DNA of 28,764 bases. Source: Zygophlyctis sp. KS116. Lineage: Eukaryota; Chytridiomycota. A program made the translations under genes and the position numbers. Under the pieces are notes generated by a model, which did not search any database, was not told the origin of the DNA, and saw only the letters and a program-made list of their open reading frames with translations. Where the stretch lies: positions 1-28,764 of the forward strand of contig BAAFSQ010000120.1 of the NCBI GenBank assembly GCA_054661495.1, written 5' to 3'. This document shows, piece by piece, positions 1-13,776 of the stretch. Every line of letters begins with the position of its first letter. The first letter of the stretch is position 1.

Positions 1-142
1 ATTTTCTTATAATTTTCTAATAATATGACCTGATAATTTTCTTATAATTTTCTAATAATATGACCTGATAATTTTCTTATAATTTTCTAATAATATGACC
101 TGATAATTTTCTAATAATATCACTTGATAATATCACTTGATA
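1..142. repeat. 35-bp AT-rich tandem repeat with decayed end
   Basis: Three perfect head-to-tail copies of a 35-bp unit occupy 1-35, 36-70 and 71-105. Shortened, diverged copies follow to about 142, with GACC changed to CACT. The array starts at the window edge, so its true length is unknown. The unit itself contains the submotif ATTTTCTAATAATAT. From 143 to 230 there is only AT-rich spacer, with a small duplication of the form AACCTAGTGT; I see no gene there. There is no spacer/repeat alternation, so this is a simple minisatellite. Confidence 0.9.
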
Positions 143-230
143 ATTTTCTAATAACTTATAACCTAGTGTAACCTAGTGTGACTAAATCTAACCACACACT
201 AGAAATTTAGAAAATACAAAAATAAAATGC

Positions 231-467
231 TTAAAATCTCTTTTTTTTATTGTCTTCCTTCTTCTTGTAAGAAAAATCTTTTGTAGTTGCTGCAAACTCT
301 CCAAATTTCCTAGAAAGCATTTCTTCAGTTACGAGTATAGATACATGAGATTTTCCATTATGAATTCTAACCTGTTTTCCAATCATTGGAGGGATAACTG
401 TAGCATTCCTAGATACACTATTAATATTTGTGTTCAATAGTGGTCCTTTCCAAATGGATCTGGGCAT
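231..467 (-). CDS. RSM19: Mitochondrial small-subunit ribosomal protein uS19m
   Basis: This single-exon gene encodes 78 aa and reads as a bacterial-type S19. It starts PRSIWKGP, then has the core IPPMIGKQVRIHNGKSHV followed by VTEEMLSRKFGEFAAT, and a lysine-rich C-terminal tail. Those are the family hallmarks (WKGP; the HNGK/H loop; the G-H/KLGEFA block). S19 binds the head of the small subunit, and the bacterial-type sequence points to the mitochondrial ribosome rather than cytosolic uS19. The length suits yeast Rsm19, and no long presequence is visible. It diverges from the RNA polymerase I gene with 86 bp between start codons, so both neighbours serve ribosome production. The call is firm; only the import mechanism is inferred. 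Confidence 0.93.
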   Translation of the reverse strand: MPRSIWKGPLLNTNINSVSRNATVIPPMIGKQVRIHNGKSHVSILVTEEMLSRKFGEFAATTKDFSYKKKEDNKKKRF

Positions 468-553
468 TTTTCTATTAATATACCCTTAAACTAATTACCT
501 AGACATTATTTGAAATTCAAGGGTCTAGGTTGTAAAATCTAGGGCAAGAAAAA
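468..553. promoter_or_regulatory. Divergent promoter shared by uS19m and RPA190
   Basis: These 86 bp separate two divergent start codons and must hold both promoters. They contain TTCAAGGGTCTAGGTT followed by a second TCTAGG. The same TCTAGGTT word recurs several times in the Chz1/ARID intergenic region (6983-7090), which also has ATTCAAGGGG. That recurrence suggests a transcription-factor site, but the factor is unknown. No clear TATA box was seen. Confidence 0.55.
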
Positions 554-5774
<5,221 letters not shown>

Positions 5775-5804
5775 AATAAGATAGTTTTCATTTATTTCAA
5801 ATCT

Positions 5805-6290
5805 TTATGGCTCTTGTAGCTTCTCTTGCTGGTTCACTTCAGAGACCGGTTCCTGATCTTGTGCTGTATGGCTTGTTTCATCATTAGAAACAATATCAGG
5901 CTGAGGATCTTTTGGAGCCTCTTCCAATCTTTTAGCTGCATCCAATCTTTCTTGCTCTAATTGTAATGCCAAGATTTCCTGAGCCTTTTTGTCTTCTTCC
6001 GCCTTTATAATAGCCAATTCTTCATCTCTCTTTCTTCTATGAATATTCGCAATAGCTGAAACTATTTTTTGTCTTTGCTGATCGTCCTTTTTACATTTCT
6101 CTGCAGTTTCTGAATAATTTAATAGATATCTAGCTACAAAACTCACTGGATCTTCACTTGTAGAGTATGGATTTGTTCCCAAGTTTATGGATAGTTTTGG
6201 GTGAGTCTGACTATGCCCATGCTGAACTAATTCTGACAATGCTTCTGAAATGGCAGTTCCAACTGTTTGCTTTAGATAAGCAGCGTCCAT
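5805..6290 (-). CDS. Dpy-30 motif protein, DYDC/axonemal type
   Basis: This intronless 161-aa gene begins MDAAYLKQTVGTAISEALSE, continues after an insertion with EDPVSFVARYLLNY, and then becomes a charged coiled coil (about residues 60-125) and a Glu/Gln-rich tail. The first two blocks are the two helices of a Dpy-30 dimerisation motif. The insertion of about 20 residues between them is unusual. A Dpy-30 motif followed by a coiled coil resembles human DYDC1/2 and radial-spoke or axonemal docking proteins, rather than the short histone-methylation subunit Dpy-30. A flagellar role is inferred and fits the CC2D2A gene nearby. The 3' end converges on RPA190 with 30 bp between stops. A TGACGTCT element (6310-6317) lies 20 bp upstream of the start. 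Confidence 0.75.
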   Translation of the reverse strand: MDAAYLKQTVGTAISEALSELVQHGHSQTHPKLSINLGTNPYSTSEDPVSFVARYLLNYSETAEKCKKDDQQRQKIVSAIANIHRRKRDEELAIIKAEEDKKAQEILALQLEQERLDAAKRLEEAPKDPQPDIVSNDETSHTAQDQEPVSEVNQQEKLQEP

Positions 6291-6363
6291 TTCGGGATTT
6301 TAAGACTGATGACGTCTCTCAAAAACAGATATTAGAAGAAAAACTTATTAAGCGAACAACTAA

Positions 6364-6946
6364 CTATTCATCGTCTTCATCGTCTTCGTCATCAGATGCG
6401 ACGAGAGCCTTAAAGTCAATAACTTTACCACGGGTACGTCTACCAGATGGAATGATATTACTTTTATCCAAAGCACCTTCATCTAAAAGTAAGAGCATGC
6501 AACTATACCTTCTTCAACATCCTCTTCCTCTTCAAAGTCACTTGATGCATCTTTTTTAGATTTCTTTGATTTTCTTCCTTTGCTCTTTGTTGGCTTTTCC
6601 TCTTCTTCTTCCTCTTCGACAACTTCCTCTTCATCGGCTTCCTCATCAGCAACGTCTTCCTCTTGGGCTTCTGGAGTAACATCTTCAACTTGAGCCTCTT
6701 CTTCAGTCTCTGCAGACACATTGGCATCATCGATTGGTTCAGCGACTTCAGGTTCAGTGACTTCAGGTTCAGCGATTTGATCAGATGTTAATGTGGCTGA
6801 TGATTCCTCTGCTTCCAATACAGGCTTAACAATCTTGGTTGCACTATATCATCTTAATAAAGATTAAATTACTCTTGGGCTAATTCATCTTGAGCCTTTC
6901 TCTTGAGATCAACATTGTCAGCTTGGATGATGGTTTCTTGAGTCAT
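6364..6946 (-). CDS. CHZ1: Histone H2A.Z-H2B chaperone, Chz1 type
   Basis: Three exons (6873-6946, 6509-6843, 6364-6482; introns of 29 and 26 nt) give 175 aa. The middle is extremely acidic, with long Glu/Asp runs, followed by a Lys/Ser basic patch. The last exon carries the CHZ signature SNIIPSGRRTRGKVIDF and then an Asp/Glu tail. In yeast Chz1 this motif lies in the region that binds H2A.Z-H2B dimers and delivers them to the SWR1 remodeller in the nucleus. Acidic flanks around a CHZ motif are diagnostic. Without splicing the motif is separated from the acidic region, so the gene would be missed by ORF calling. An alternative is the animal HIRIP3 relative, but that is longer. The start is the only in-frame ATG of the first exon (MTQETIIQAD). 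Confidence 0.87.
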
Positions 6947-7178
6947 TTTTACTTTTTTTTTTTGAAAATATTCTTTGCCGTCTCTAGGTTTCAGTCTTAG
7001 TCTAGGTGAAACAGATCAAGATTCAAGGGGTATGTCTCATTTAGGTTTCAACCCATGTTTCATCTAGGTTTCATCTAGGTTACATCTAAGTAGGCGCCGC
7101 CTTCTCAAAGACCAACAGACCAAACCCTGAAATTCAATGTCTAGGTCTACCAACACATTGAATTAGTGTCCGATTTAA
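6947..7178. promoter_or_regulatory. Divergent promoter region with repeated TCTAGGTT words
   Basis: At 232 bp this is the longest intergenic spacer bounded by two genes. It lies between the CHZ1 (-) and ARID (+) starts. A poly-T run sits right upstream of CHZ1. TCTAGGTT-like words occur at about 6983, 7001, 7039 (TTTAGGTTTCA), 7063 and 7073, the last two as a direct repeat of CATCTAGGTT. A GC-rich spot GTAGGCGCCGCC lies at about 7090. No RNA gene is visible. Confidence 0.5.
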
Positions 7179-8110
7179 ATGAAACTGAGCGGAATTGGTT
7201 TTATTAAAATGTATAATTCACAATTGCCATCACCGCTAAGATCACCAATGGATATTCATTCTTCTCTTACGTACAGTCCTTCTTCTAGCATGGGATTTCC
7301 TATTTTTCATCAAGATTATGCAACTAAAGGGCAAAGGTCAATAGCACCGCAAAAGACAAAAATCAGGCTTGGAGAAGCAGCTATTTCTAGAAATAAAATT
7401 AGGACTATTGATACACATCCTACATGGCCTACTCCATTTGCTTCATCATCTTCTTGGATGAATAATGATAATTCTGCAGCTATGCCAATGACTGATTTTC
7501 TAAACCCAGCAATACCTATTCTTGATCATACTACGTCTTCACCTTCAGCATCTTACACATCTTCAAATAATGCTGCGGTAATTAAATTCTCAAAAAAGAA
7601 ACAAATGGTGGATCCTCTGTCATATAACTTTACATCTGAAAGTGCGCTTGTTACAGATCCTGTTAAATTTGATGAAGCGGTCATTGCATTTTTGAAAGAT
7701 CAAGGTACTCCAGTCATTAAAATGCCTTCAGTTGATAAAAAATGGTTAAGTTTTTGGTCCTTGTTTCATGGTATTATTTTATTAGATTTTATATTTTAGC
7801 TGTTCATGAATTAGGAGGATCTAAATATGTTACAAAAGCCAGGAAATGGAAACAAGTAGCTCATAAATTGTTATTACCAACAACTCTTACTAGTGCTTCA
7901 TATACTCTTCGGACTTTTTACTCAAAGTATTTGATTAATTTTGAAGATTTTTATCTCAATCATCCCACCAAAGAATCACTTGATGTCTATAAATCAGCAC
8001 CAATGACTGGATTTTATTCGGGATATACTAATCATGACATGAGTCAATTAAGACTTGATGAAAAAAATATCATGCAAGATTATTTTCTTGATGATCAAGT
8101 AATGTACTAA
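7179..8110 (+). CDS. ARID/BRIGHT-domain DNA-binding protein
   Basis: Two exons (7179-7770, 7800-8110; 29-nt intron) give 300 aa. Residues 1-150 are low-complexity Ser/Pro/Asn sequence. The ARID domain spans about 158-255: FDEAVIAFLKDQGTPVIKMP, then LFHAVHELGGSKYVTKARKW, then LPTTLTSASYTLRTFYSKYL ending INFEDF. The intron lies inside the domain, and splicing restores the canonical L-x-AVxELGG helix exactly. Such proteins bind AT-rich DNA, most often as part of SWI/SNF (Swi1/ARID1) complexes. This protein is far shorter than Swi1 and lacks its C-terminal region, so membership of that complex is only a guess. A second in-frame Met (7209) could be the real start. It ends 46 bp before CC2D2A on the same strand. 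Confidence 0.88.
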
Positions 8111-8156
8111 ATATAATTTTTGTTCGGGTAATTCATCTTTAGTCGCGATATTCAAA

Positions 8157-10976
8157 ATGTCTCAGTTTACTGAATGGCAAATAAGACGATTTGCTTTTCT
8201 TTTTGATCAGTATTGTTCCAACATCAATGCTGTTATGAGGCTTAGTCTTGGAAGGGAGTCTCAAGTAAACTTAAATGATAGGCTGGGTGTTCATCAGCTA
8301 TGTCAAGTATTAGTATGCAATATATATCATGATGCATTAGGCTCGCTTAGGACCGCAAGTTAGTATGGACTATGCCAGGGACATTATATACCGATATGAT
8401 AGTACATGTACCGGATGCTTGGAGTATGAGGATTATCTAGAGTTTCTGGCAGATTATCAAGAAATATTGCATATTAAGCGCTCAGAGGCTATTAAGAATT
8501 ATGACAGAATGAAAAATGTATCATGGTATTTTATAAATTATTAGAGCACTGCGTATGAAGACGAGCAATTTCTGTCTTCATTTCCAGTTATAACAAATTA
8601 TATTGCCTATTTAAGGCTCGATGATCCAGAAAACTTTTTTACACAAGCCGATCCAATTACAGAAGCGATTTCTAATGATGGGTATATCAGTGATCCAAAT
8701 ATTCTTAATAGAACGATCACTGTCCGGATATTTGGCGCTAAAAATTTAAGGAGCTTTTGTAGGTAGATATCAAGTATAGACTTTTAATAGGATAAAGAAG
8801 AGAGATGGGGTTGGAATAGAATATCAGACACTTAATCCAGTCATTCGCGTATCAGTGACTGATATCATAAAATCGACTACAGTAATCTTGGGATCGGTAC
8901 TTATTTTGTTGAAAATTTTAATGTTCAGACGACGTCAGAATGGAATCAAGATCTAGTTTTTCCTATCAGAATACCTCCTGGAGAGCTTCATGATGTCCAA
9001 AGTTGGGTAGAGACGCAGAATTTTGTCTTTCATTTGTATGATTTTGTTTCTTCAGGTTTGGTGCCGTAAGTTTAAAGCTGATAATAACTATCAGACATCC
9101 AGAACTTTTAGCATTTGGTTCTATTTCTCTGAAGAGAGTTTTAATGTCAACCAGAAAACCATTTACAGCGGTTATTAAAATGAGCCCACTTCACTGCTCG
9201 TCATTAGAGCAAGATAATGTCCGTTTAGACGTGTCTTTTTCTGATTTAACGTTGGAAACATGGGCTTGGTCAAAGGTGGCGGATTCGTTTTTACATCCTG
9301 AACAAGGTAATTTATTAATTTATTCAAATTAGTATGGAATCGATTATACCCGGTCAAAATGAAGAAGGATTTAGATTCATACAGCTCGGAAAAGCAGAAA
9401 AAAGGGAATGAAGGTTCAGCATGTACTCATTTTTTGAGTTTGGTAAATCCTTTAAGGCAGATTTTTCGAAGGCGACTATTTCATGCGGTAGTATTAGACG
9501 AATGTAATACTTTTCGCTTTCTTCCTGCACTGTTAAGTAAGTTGCTGAAATCTTATTTGATAAGGGCCTATACAGACACACGATCCACGTACATATTCAA
9601 ATGATGATTTGTGCGCATCTTTATCAAATATACCATTTAAAAAGAAGACGGTTCCTTTATCAGATTATACTTGCAGTCTGCGGGAACTGCAAAATGTTCG
9701 TGAATCTGTTGGCTTTGATTCACTTCCAAGCAACCAAGTGGCAGCTTGGACCATTGCGGCCAGCCCACCAGACTTTCTTTCAGAAAATTTTTTCGCTCAA
9801 ATCTCATCACCTTCTTGTATGATTTCTAGAAGAGAAGGTTCTATTTTGGAGCATGCTATGGCACTTTGCTCTCTTCTTTTAGGAAAGGAAGAAAATGCGT
9901 ATGTCGCTATTGGTAACGTCAAGAAAAGATGTTATGTGTGGGTGATAGTTTTTAAATCAAGACAAGAAATGAATGGTCTCATGCGCAAAAATAGAATGGC
10001 TGATACAGAAGAAGAAGAAATCGAAGTTTTACAAAATGGCACATATATTTATGGGTCTTTAGATTCTTCAGAATCATTTAATGTACAAGACTTTGAACGA
10101 TTTTCTAAGACAGAAACTATAAAGGCGAAAAACAATAAGCTAACGGTTTTGCACTACGATGTTGCTACAGGAAACTGTTTTCAGTACGCTCCAGGAAACA
10201 AATTCCCATTTGATCGTATTTCTACAATATTCAACCACAAAAATATTTGGTATAATGTGCAGCATACAGATCTGATTTCGCAGTAGGTTCTTAATTTATA
10301 ATACTTAGTCCAATGTTTTCGTGGGATTTATTCATCGCTGATTGCTGGTATCCTCTTTTTTCAAAATCCTCAGCGATCATTCCGGGGTCGATTCAATGCT
10401 TTTACATGGAACCTCATTTCACTAATATTTATGAATATAAACTGGACTATGTTCGTATGGATGCGCCGTAAAATTTTTTCAGCTAAATATAGATGGATCT
10501 TGAAGGAACTTGTGTCCTTTATTCAGCTTTACAGAAAAAATATCCTGTTTATTGCTGAAACATATTTCCATCGAGAGATCTCTAGGAATATTCAGGCAAT
10601 TTTGAACCAAAAATCAGAAAAAACCACTGATCGAAAATCGATAATGTATGGCCAAGACGCCAGCCAAGCGCCTTTAGGATCTCAAATGACCTATATTATT
10701 GACACCCCAAACAAGAATGAATTGGATAAAGTGACTCTTCGAATGATCAGAGATAGGATTAATAATCTATTGCCAGATCATCATACTTGGGAGGGTTGTA
10801 TTTTTCAATTCAATGATTCTGATCTTTCAAATATCATGGAACAACTAATTTGGTCTGGTTATCTGGATTGTTCTGTTCCTGACTCTCTCTATACGATCGC
10901 ATGCAAAGTCCAGAGACGGCCATTCGGGCAAACTTCTCTCAAGCTTGTTGTCGGATATATTTATGATATTTTGTAA
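8157..10976 (+). CDS. CC2D2A: CC2D2A-like ciliary transition-zone protein
   Basis: Ten exons (8157-8312, 8341-8517, 8545-8762, 8791-8896, 8929-9065, 9095-9306, 9333-9536, 9565-10282, 10309-10467, 10493-10976) give 856 aa; introns are 25-32 nt. In order: an N-terminal EF-hand-like region (loop residues 72-83, starting DSTCTG), a C2 domain (about 168-335: ITVRIFGAKNLR, VILGS then TTSEWNQDLVFPI), TRFLP-type linker (here RFLPALLR), and the transglutaminase-like fold (EHAMALCSLLLGKEENAYVAIGNVKK and NIWYNVQ). The C-terminal end resembles the CC2D2A terminus. In animals CC2D2A belongs to the MKS complex that gates proteins at the ciliary base. Human CC2D2A is about 1620 aa; this one lacks the long N-terminal region, and only 46 bp separate it from ARID, so nothing is hidden upstream. 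Its presence implies a flagellated life stage. Confidence 0.85.
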
Positions 10977-10992
10977 GACTGCAGAATTTTAT

Positions 10993-11594
10993 TTATCCAA
11001 CTAATAAAAGAATTGATACCATTAAAACAGCCCGCTCCATATTGTTTGTATATTTCAAGTTCTTAAAGTAACTCCAACCATTCTTTGCTTTGAAGGAGTC
11101 TGAGATCTCGTTGTTGACAATGCTAGGTGAATCAATAATCCCCCGATTTGTATGGCGAGCAAACCGTGAATTAACATCATCGGGTGATGCCACACCACCT
11201 CCAATCGCCCACACAAATTTAGTCAGATCATTAATAACTGGAGTGTCACTAAGAGGCCGGGAAATGGAGCATGTCAATTTATCTGCAGATGGTGTCACGT
11301 TAGTCGCGTTAAGCGGAATTACCAAAGAATTCTGAGAATCAGAAAGGGTTGGTAGAGTATATAATGCAGCTGTACGTCTTGAAACAACACATCCTCCGGT
11401 AGAATTTTTCCAAAAAGCATATATATCTGATCCGATCATACTATTTCCTATACCAAAAGCAGCCCATCTTGTGAGTTAGAAAACTATATAATATACCCAT
11501 CACATGATAAACTCTTAGTTTGTATAGTGATATCAATGTTTTGACCATTCTGATGAGTATAAAGACAAAAACTTCCTGATGGATCACAAGGCAT
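10993..11594 (-). CDS. DOMON-domain, cytochrome-b-type heme protein
   Basis: Two exons (11497-11594, 10993-11467; 29-nt intron with branch site TTCTAAC) give 190 aa. The domain opens CDPSGSFCLY and runs through DITIQTKSLSCDGWAAFGIG, NSMIGSDIYAFW and FVWAIGGG to HTNRG. In DOMON cytochromes, such as the cellobiose dehydrogenase heme domain, a Met in GxSM and a His before an RG pair bind heme b. M43 and H138 sit at those places. A short hydrophobic C-terminus (residues 179-190) could be a GPI or tail anchor. DOMON proteins are normally secreted, yet I see no signal peptide and no upstream exon able to supply one in the 83 bp to the F-box gene. Redox function is inferred. It converges on CC2D2A with 16 bp between stops. 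Confidence 0.8.
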
Positions 11595-11677
11595 TTTCTG
11601 ATCTGTTTAATTTGACACGAAGTTAATTATCTCCGAAATAAAGCTATCTTCTCTCTTTGCCTTGATGCATTTGAAAG

Positions 11678-12934
11678 TTAAAAGACCTTTAGAGTTCCTT
11701 CAAAAAAAGAATCCTGGCTTCCTATTCGTATCTTTATTGGGCTTGAAATAGGTATCTGTGCCAACCTATTCCAAGCACGATCATCTACCGAATTCACATC
11801 TGAAACTTCAAAGATACGAATTTCCCTTAATTGCTTAATCTTGATATTGGGATCCAATTCCCATCCAGGCCCTTCCTTAATTCTATTTAAAGCTTCAATC
11901 AAACGATATTGATCAGCCTCATACCCCATCCATATCTCTAAAATTTTAATTGAAGGAGCAAACCATAACACACCCATCCCCAAAGAATTTAAAAATACTG
12001 AATGTGACTGTGAACGATGCAATGGCGTGGTATAAGGATTTTTTGGCGATCCTACACTAAGCATTGATAAGTGATGCCCACTTGCTTTAGGAAACAATCT
12101 CCAAAAGTTTTTATCTACTCTTCCAAGTCTTCCAAAAGTTTTTAATTTTGGAAGACTATAAAATAAATCCAAAATAATTTCTCCACCCAGAGTTTGAAAA
12201 TCCAGATCAATCATTAAATAAGTCAAGTTTTCTAATTTAGAAATAATTGATAACATAAGTGTTGAATCAAGTACCCATTTCTCCAACCAAGGACCACAAA
12301 AATACAATCTTGATAGAGTTTTTGGCAAATCATTAAAATCTGTAGCATTAAATATTCCACTAGTTTCTTGATACAATCGTCTTGCAAAACCTTGAAAAGA
12401 AATTGATTTCAAGACTGTACAAGACTTTAAAGGCGTTAGATCTATTCTTGCCCCGACTTCCATAAAATCCAATAATTCTATTCTAGTCAAGTCTCTAGAA
12501 TATAAAATATTTGAATTTGGAGAAATAAATGTAATTTCTGGAAAAAAATCTAGAGTATTTTGAGAATGATTTGAAACCAATAATCTTCTAAGAACCATTT
12601 TCCCATTAGTCCATGTCCTTTTAATTGCATCATGTAGTCTAGATCTTGATCCATTTCCAAGACTATTAGTGTCAAAATGGATCCAACATTGTCCAGAATG
12701 AGAAGGAAAGACTCTAATAAATGGTTTAACAGTCAGCAGACTTGGAAAACAAGGATACATTATCGGATCTGAATTCTTAAATGATGAGAGAGAGATCAAG
12801 ACTTGAATTTCCATAACCATTGACTTTACTAAATAATATAATCGTTTATTAACTGTACTCAGTCTGATCAGCCCATCCATCGGAACAAAAGAGAGTACTA
12901 GATACCAGATTTCATTAGGGATCTGCAGATTCAT
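11678..12934 (-). CDS. F-box protein, substrate receptor of an SCF ligase
   Basis: This intronless gene encodes 418 aa. The F-box is at the very N-terminus (residues 4-40): IPNEIWYLVLSFVPMDGLIR followed by LSTVNKRLYYLV, the helices that bind Skp1. The rest has irregular leucine-rich segments (for example LPKTLSRLYFCG, LENLTYLMIDLDF, LPKLKTFGRLGR), as in F-box/LRR proteins that present substrates for ubiquitination. No recognised substrate-binding repeat can be counted with confidence. Its ATG lies 20 bp inside the end of the upstream STYX-like gene, in another frame. A later start would delete the F-box, so the overlap is real at coding level. Confidence 0.85.
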   Translation of the reverse strand: MNLQIPNEIWYLVLSFVPMDGLIRLSTVNKRLYYLVKSMVMEIQVLISLSSFKNSDPIMYPCFPSLLTVKPFIRVFPSHSGQCWIHFDTNSLGNGSRSRLHDAIKRTWTNGKMVLRRLLVSNHSQNTLDFFPEITFISPNSNILYSRDLTRIELLDFMEVGARIDLTPLKSCTVLKSISFQGFARRLYQETSGIFNATDFNDLPKTLSRLYFCGPWLEKWVLDSTLMLSIISKLENLTYLMIDLDFQTLGGEIILDLFYSLPKLKTFGRLGRVDKNFWRLFPKASGHHLSMLSVGSPKNPYTTPLHRSQSHSVFLNSLGMGVLWFAPSIKILEIWMGYEADQYRLIEALNRIKEGPGWELDPNIKIKQLREIRIFEVSDVNSVDDRAWNRLAQIPISSPIKIRIGSQDSFFEGTLKVF

Positions 12935-13490
12935 CTCTTACCCTTTTCAACTGATGACAAGTTTCAAGATTAAGATTCCTTCGAGCCTTATAAATAGGTT
13001 CATATTCCTGCAATTGATTTTTAAATCCAATATTGGGATTAATACAGAATCTGATATTTTGTACCCAAGAATACGCCTTAAAATAATCCCAGTCCAGAGA
13101 TTCCATTAAATATGCAACTGCGACCGCTGGAGATCTAGAAATACCTCCATTACAATGTATTAATACAGATCCACCGGAATTCCGAGCATTATGAATAAAT
13201 TCAAAACAAATTGGAAAGTACTGAATCAGATTTTGAACCGGTGAGTCTGAGACTGGAACAATCTGATGCTTAAAGACTCCAGGATGCAAGTCCTTGATTA
13301 AACTAGAATAAAATAAAATCACTTACTGCTCTTCATTTACATCTCTCAAACATAGAATATGAGAAATTCCTTTAGAGAGTAAATACTCTTGAGATCTGGT
13401 AATTACATATGGGCCAATGTATAGTCCAGGTAGGATCTGTTGCATATCTCTTCTCATTTCATAAGACCATTCAGATCCAATCAAACTCAT
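12915..13490 (-). CDS. STYX-like dual-specificity phosphatase with intact active site
   Basis: Two exons (13327-13490, 12915-13302; 24-nt intron) give 183 aa. The whole length aligns with STYX: EMRRDMQQILPGLYIGPY at the N-terminus, GGSVLIHCNGGISRSPAVAV at the P-loop, then the STYX-specific RFCINPNIGFKNQLQEYEPI and a basic, acidic-ended tail. Animal STYX is a pseudophosphatase whose P-loop cysteine is replaced by glycine. Here C105 and R111 are both present (C-x5-R), so the protein could be catalytic. STYX in animals acts on ERK signalling and on the F-box protein FBXW7; a link to the adjacent F-box gene is tempting but unsupported. It starts 5 bp after the protease-inhibitor stop and overlaps the F-box gene by 20 bp. 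Confidence 0.88.
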
Positions 13491-13495
13491 ATTTA

Positions 13496-13769
13496 TTAAA
13501 GGGTTGAAACAATTGCATCAGTTTCAATTGCTTCAATCTCTACAATAGATTCTAAAGTGCCTAAATATTAAGAAAAGTGGTTAAAATACTCTTGATAGAT
13601 GCTGGAATATCAGCACTAAATCCCTTCATCACATCTGTAAAAATATTATGAATTATACCACCTAATTTTAATTATCAAAATTACCTTGATCCTTGATCTT
13701 TTCAATAATCTCATAGAGTACTGCAAGAGGAGTTTCATCTTTAAGAGTTATAATCAATTTTTCAATCAT
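13496..13769 (-). CDS. PBI2: Proteinase B inhibitor, I9 (subtilisin propeptide) family
   Basis: Three tiny exons (13685-13769, 13590-13661, 13496-13560; introns of 23 and 29 nt) give 73 aa. The protein begins MIEKLIITLKDETPLAVLYE and continues DQGGIIHNIFTDVMKGFSAD, then the final strand VEIEAIETDAIV. This is the I9 fold: a first beta strand ending in an LKD-type motif, a GG-x-I-x-H turn, KGFSA, and a C-terminal E-x-D strand. Free-standing I9 proteins such as yeast Pbi2 inhibit the vacuolar protease Prb1 and take part in vacuole fusion. The 23-nt intron is the shortest in the window; skipping to the later AG (50-nt intron) would delete the conserved GGIIHNIFT block. The gene would escape ordinary ORF calling. 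It is squeezed between CWC25 (7 bp) and the STYX-like gene (5 bp). Confidence 0.87.
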
Positions 13770-13776
13770 TTTGAGA

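Noticed and set aside
1-142. CRISPR-like array
   Set aside because: Copies are directly adjacent with no unique spacers, and the DNA is eukaryotic.
13635-13684. A 50-nt intron in the protease inhibitor gene
   Set aside because: It is in frame, but it deletes the conserved GG-x-I-x-H block of the I9 family, which the 23-nt intron keeps.
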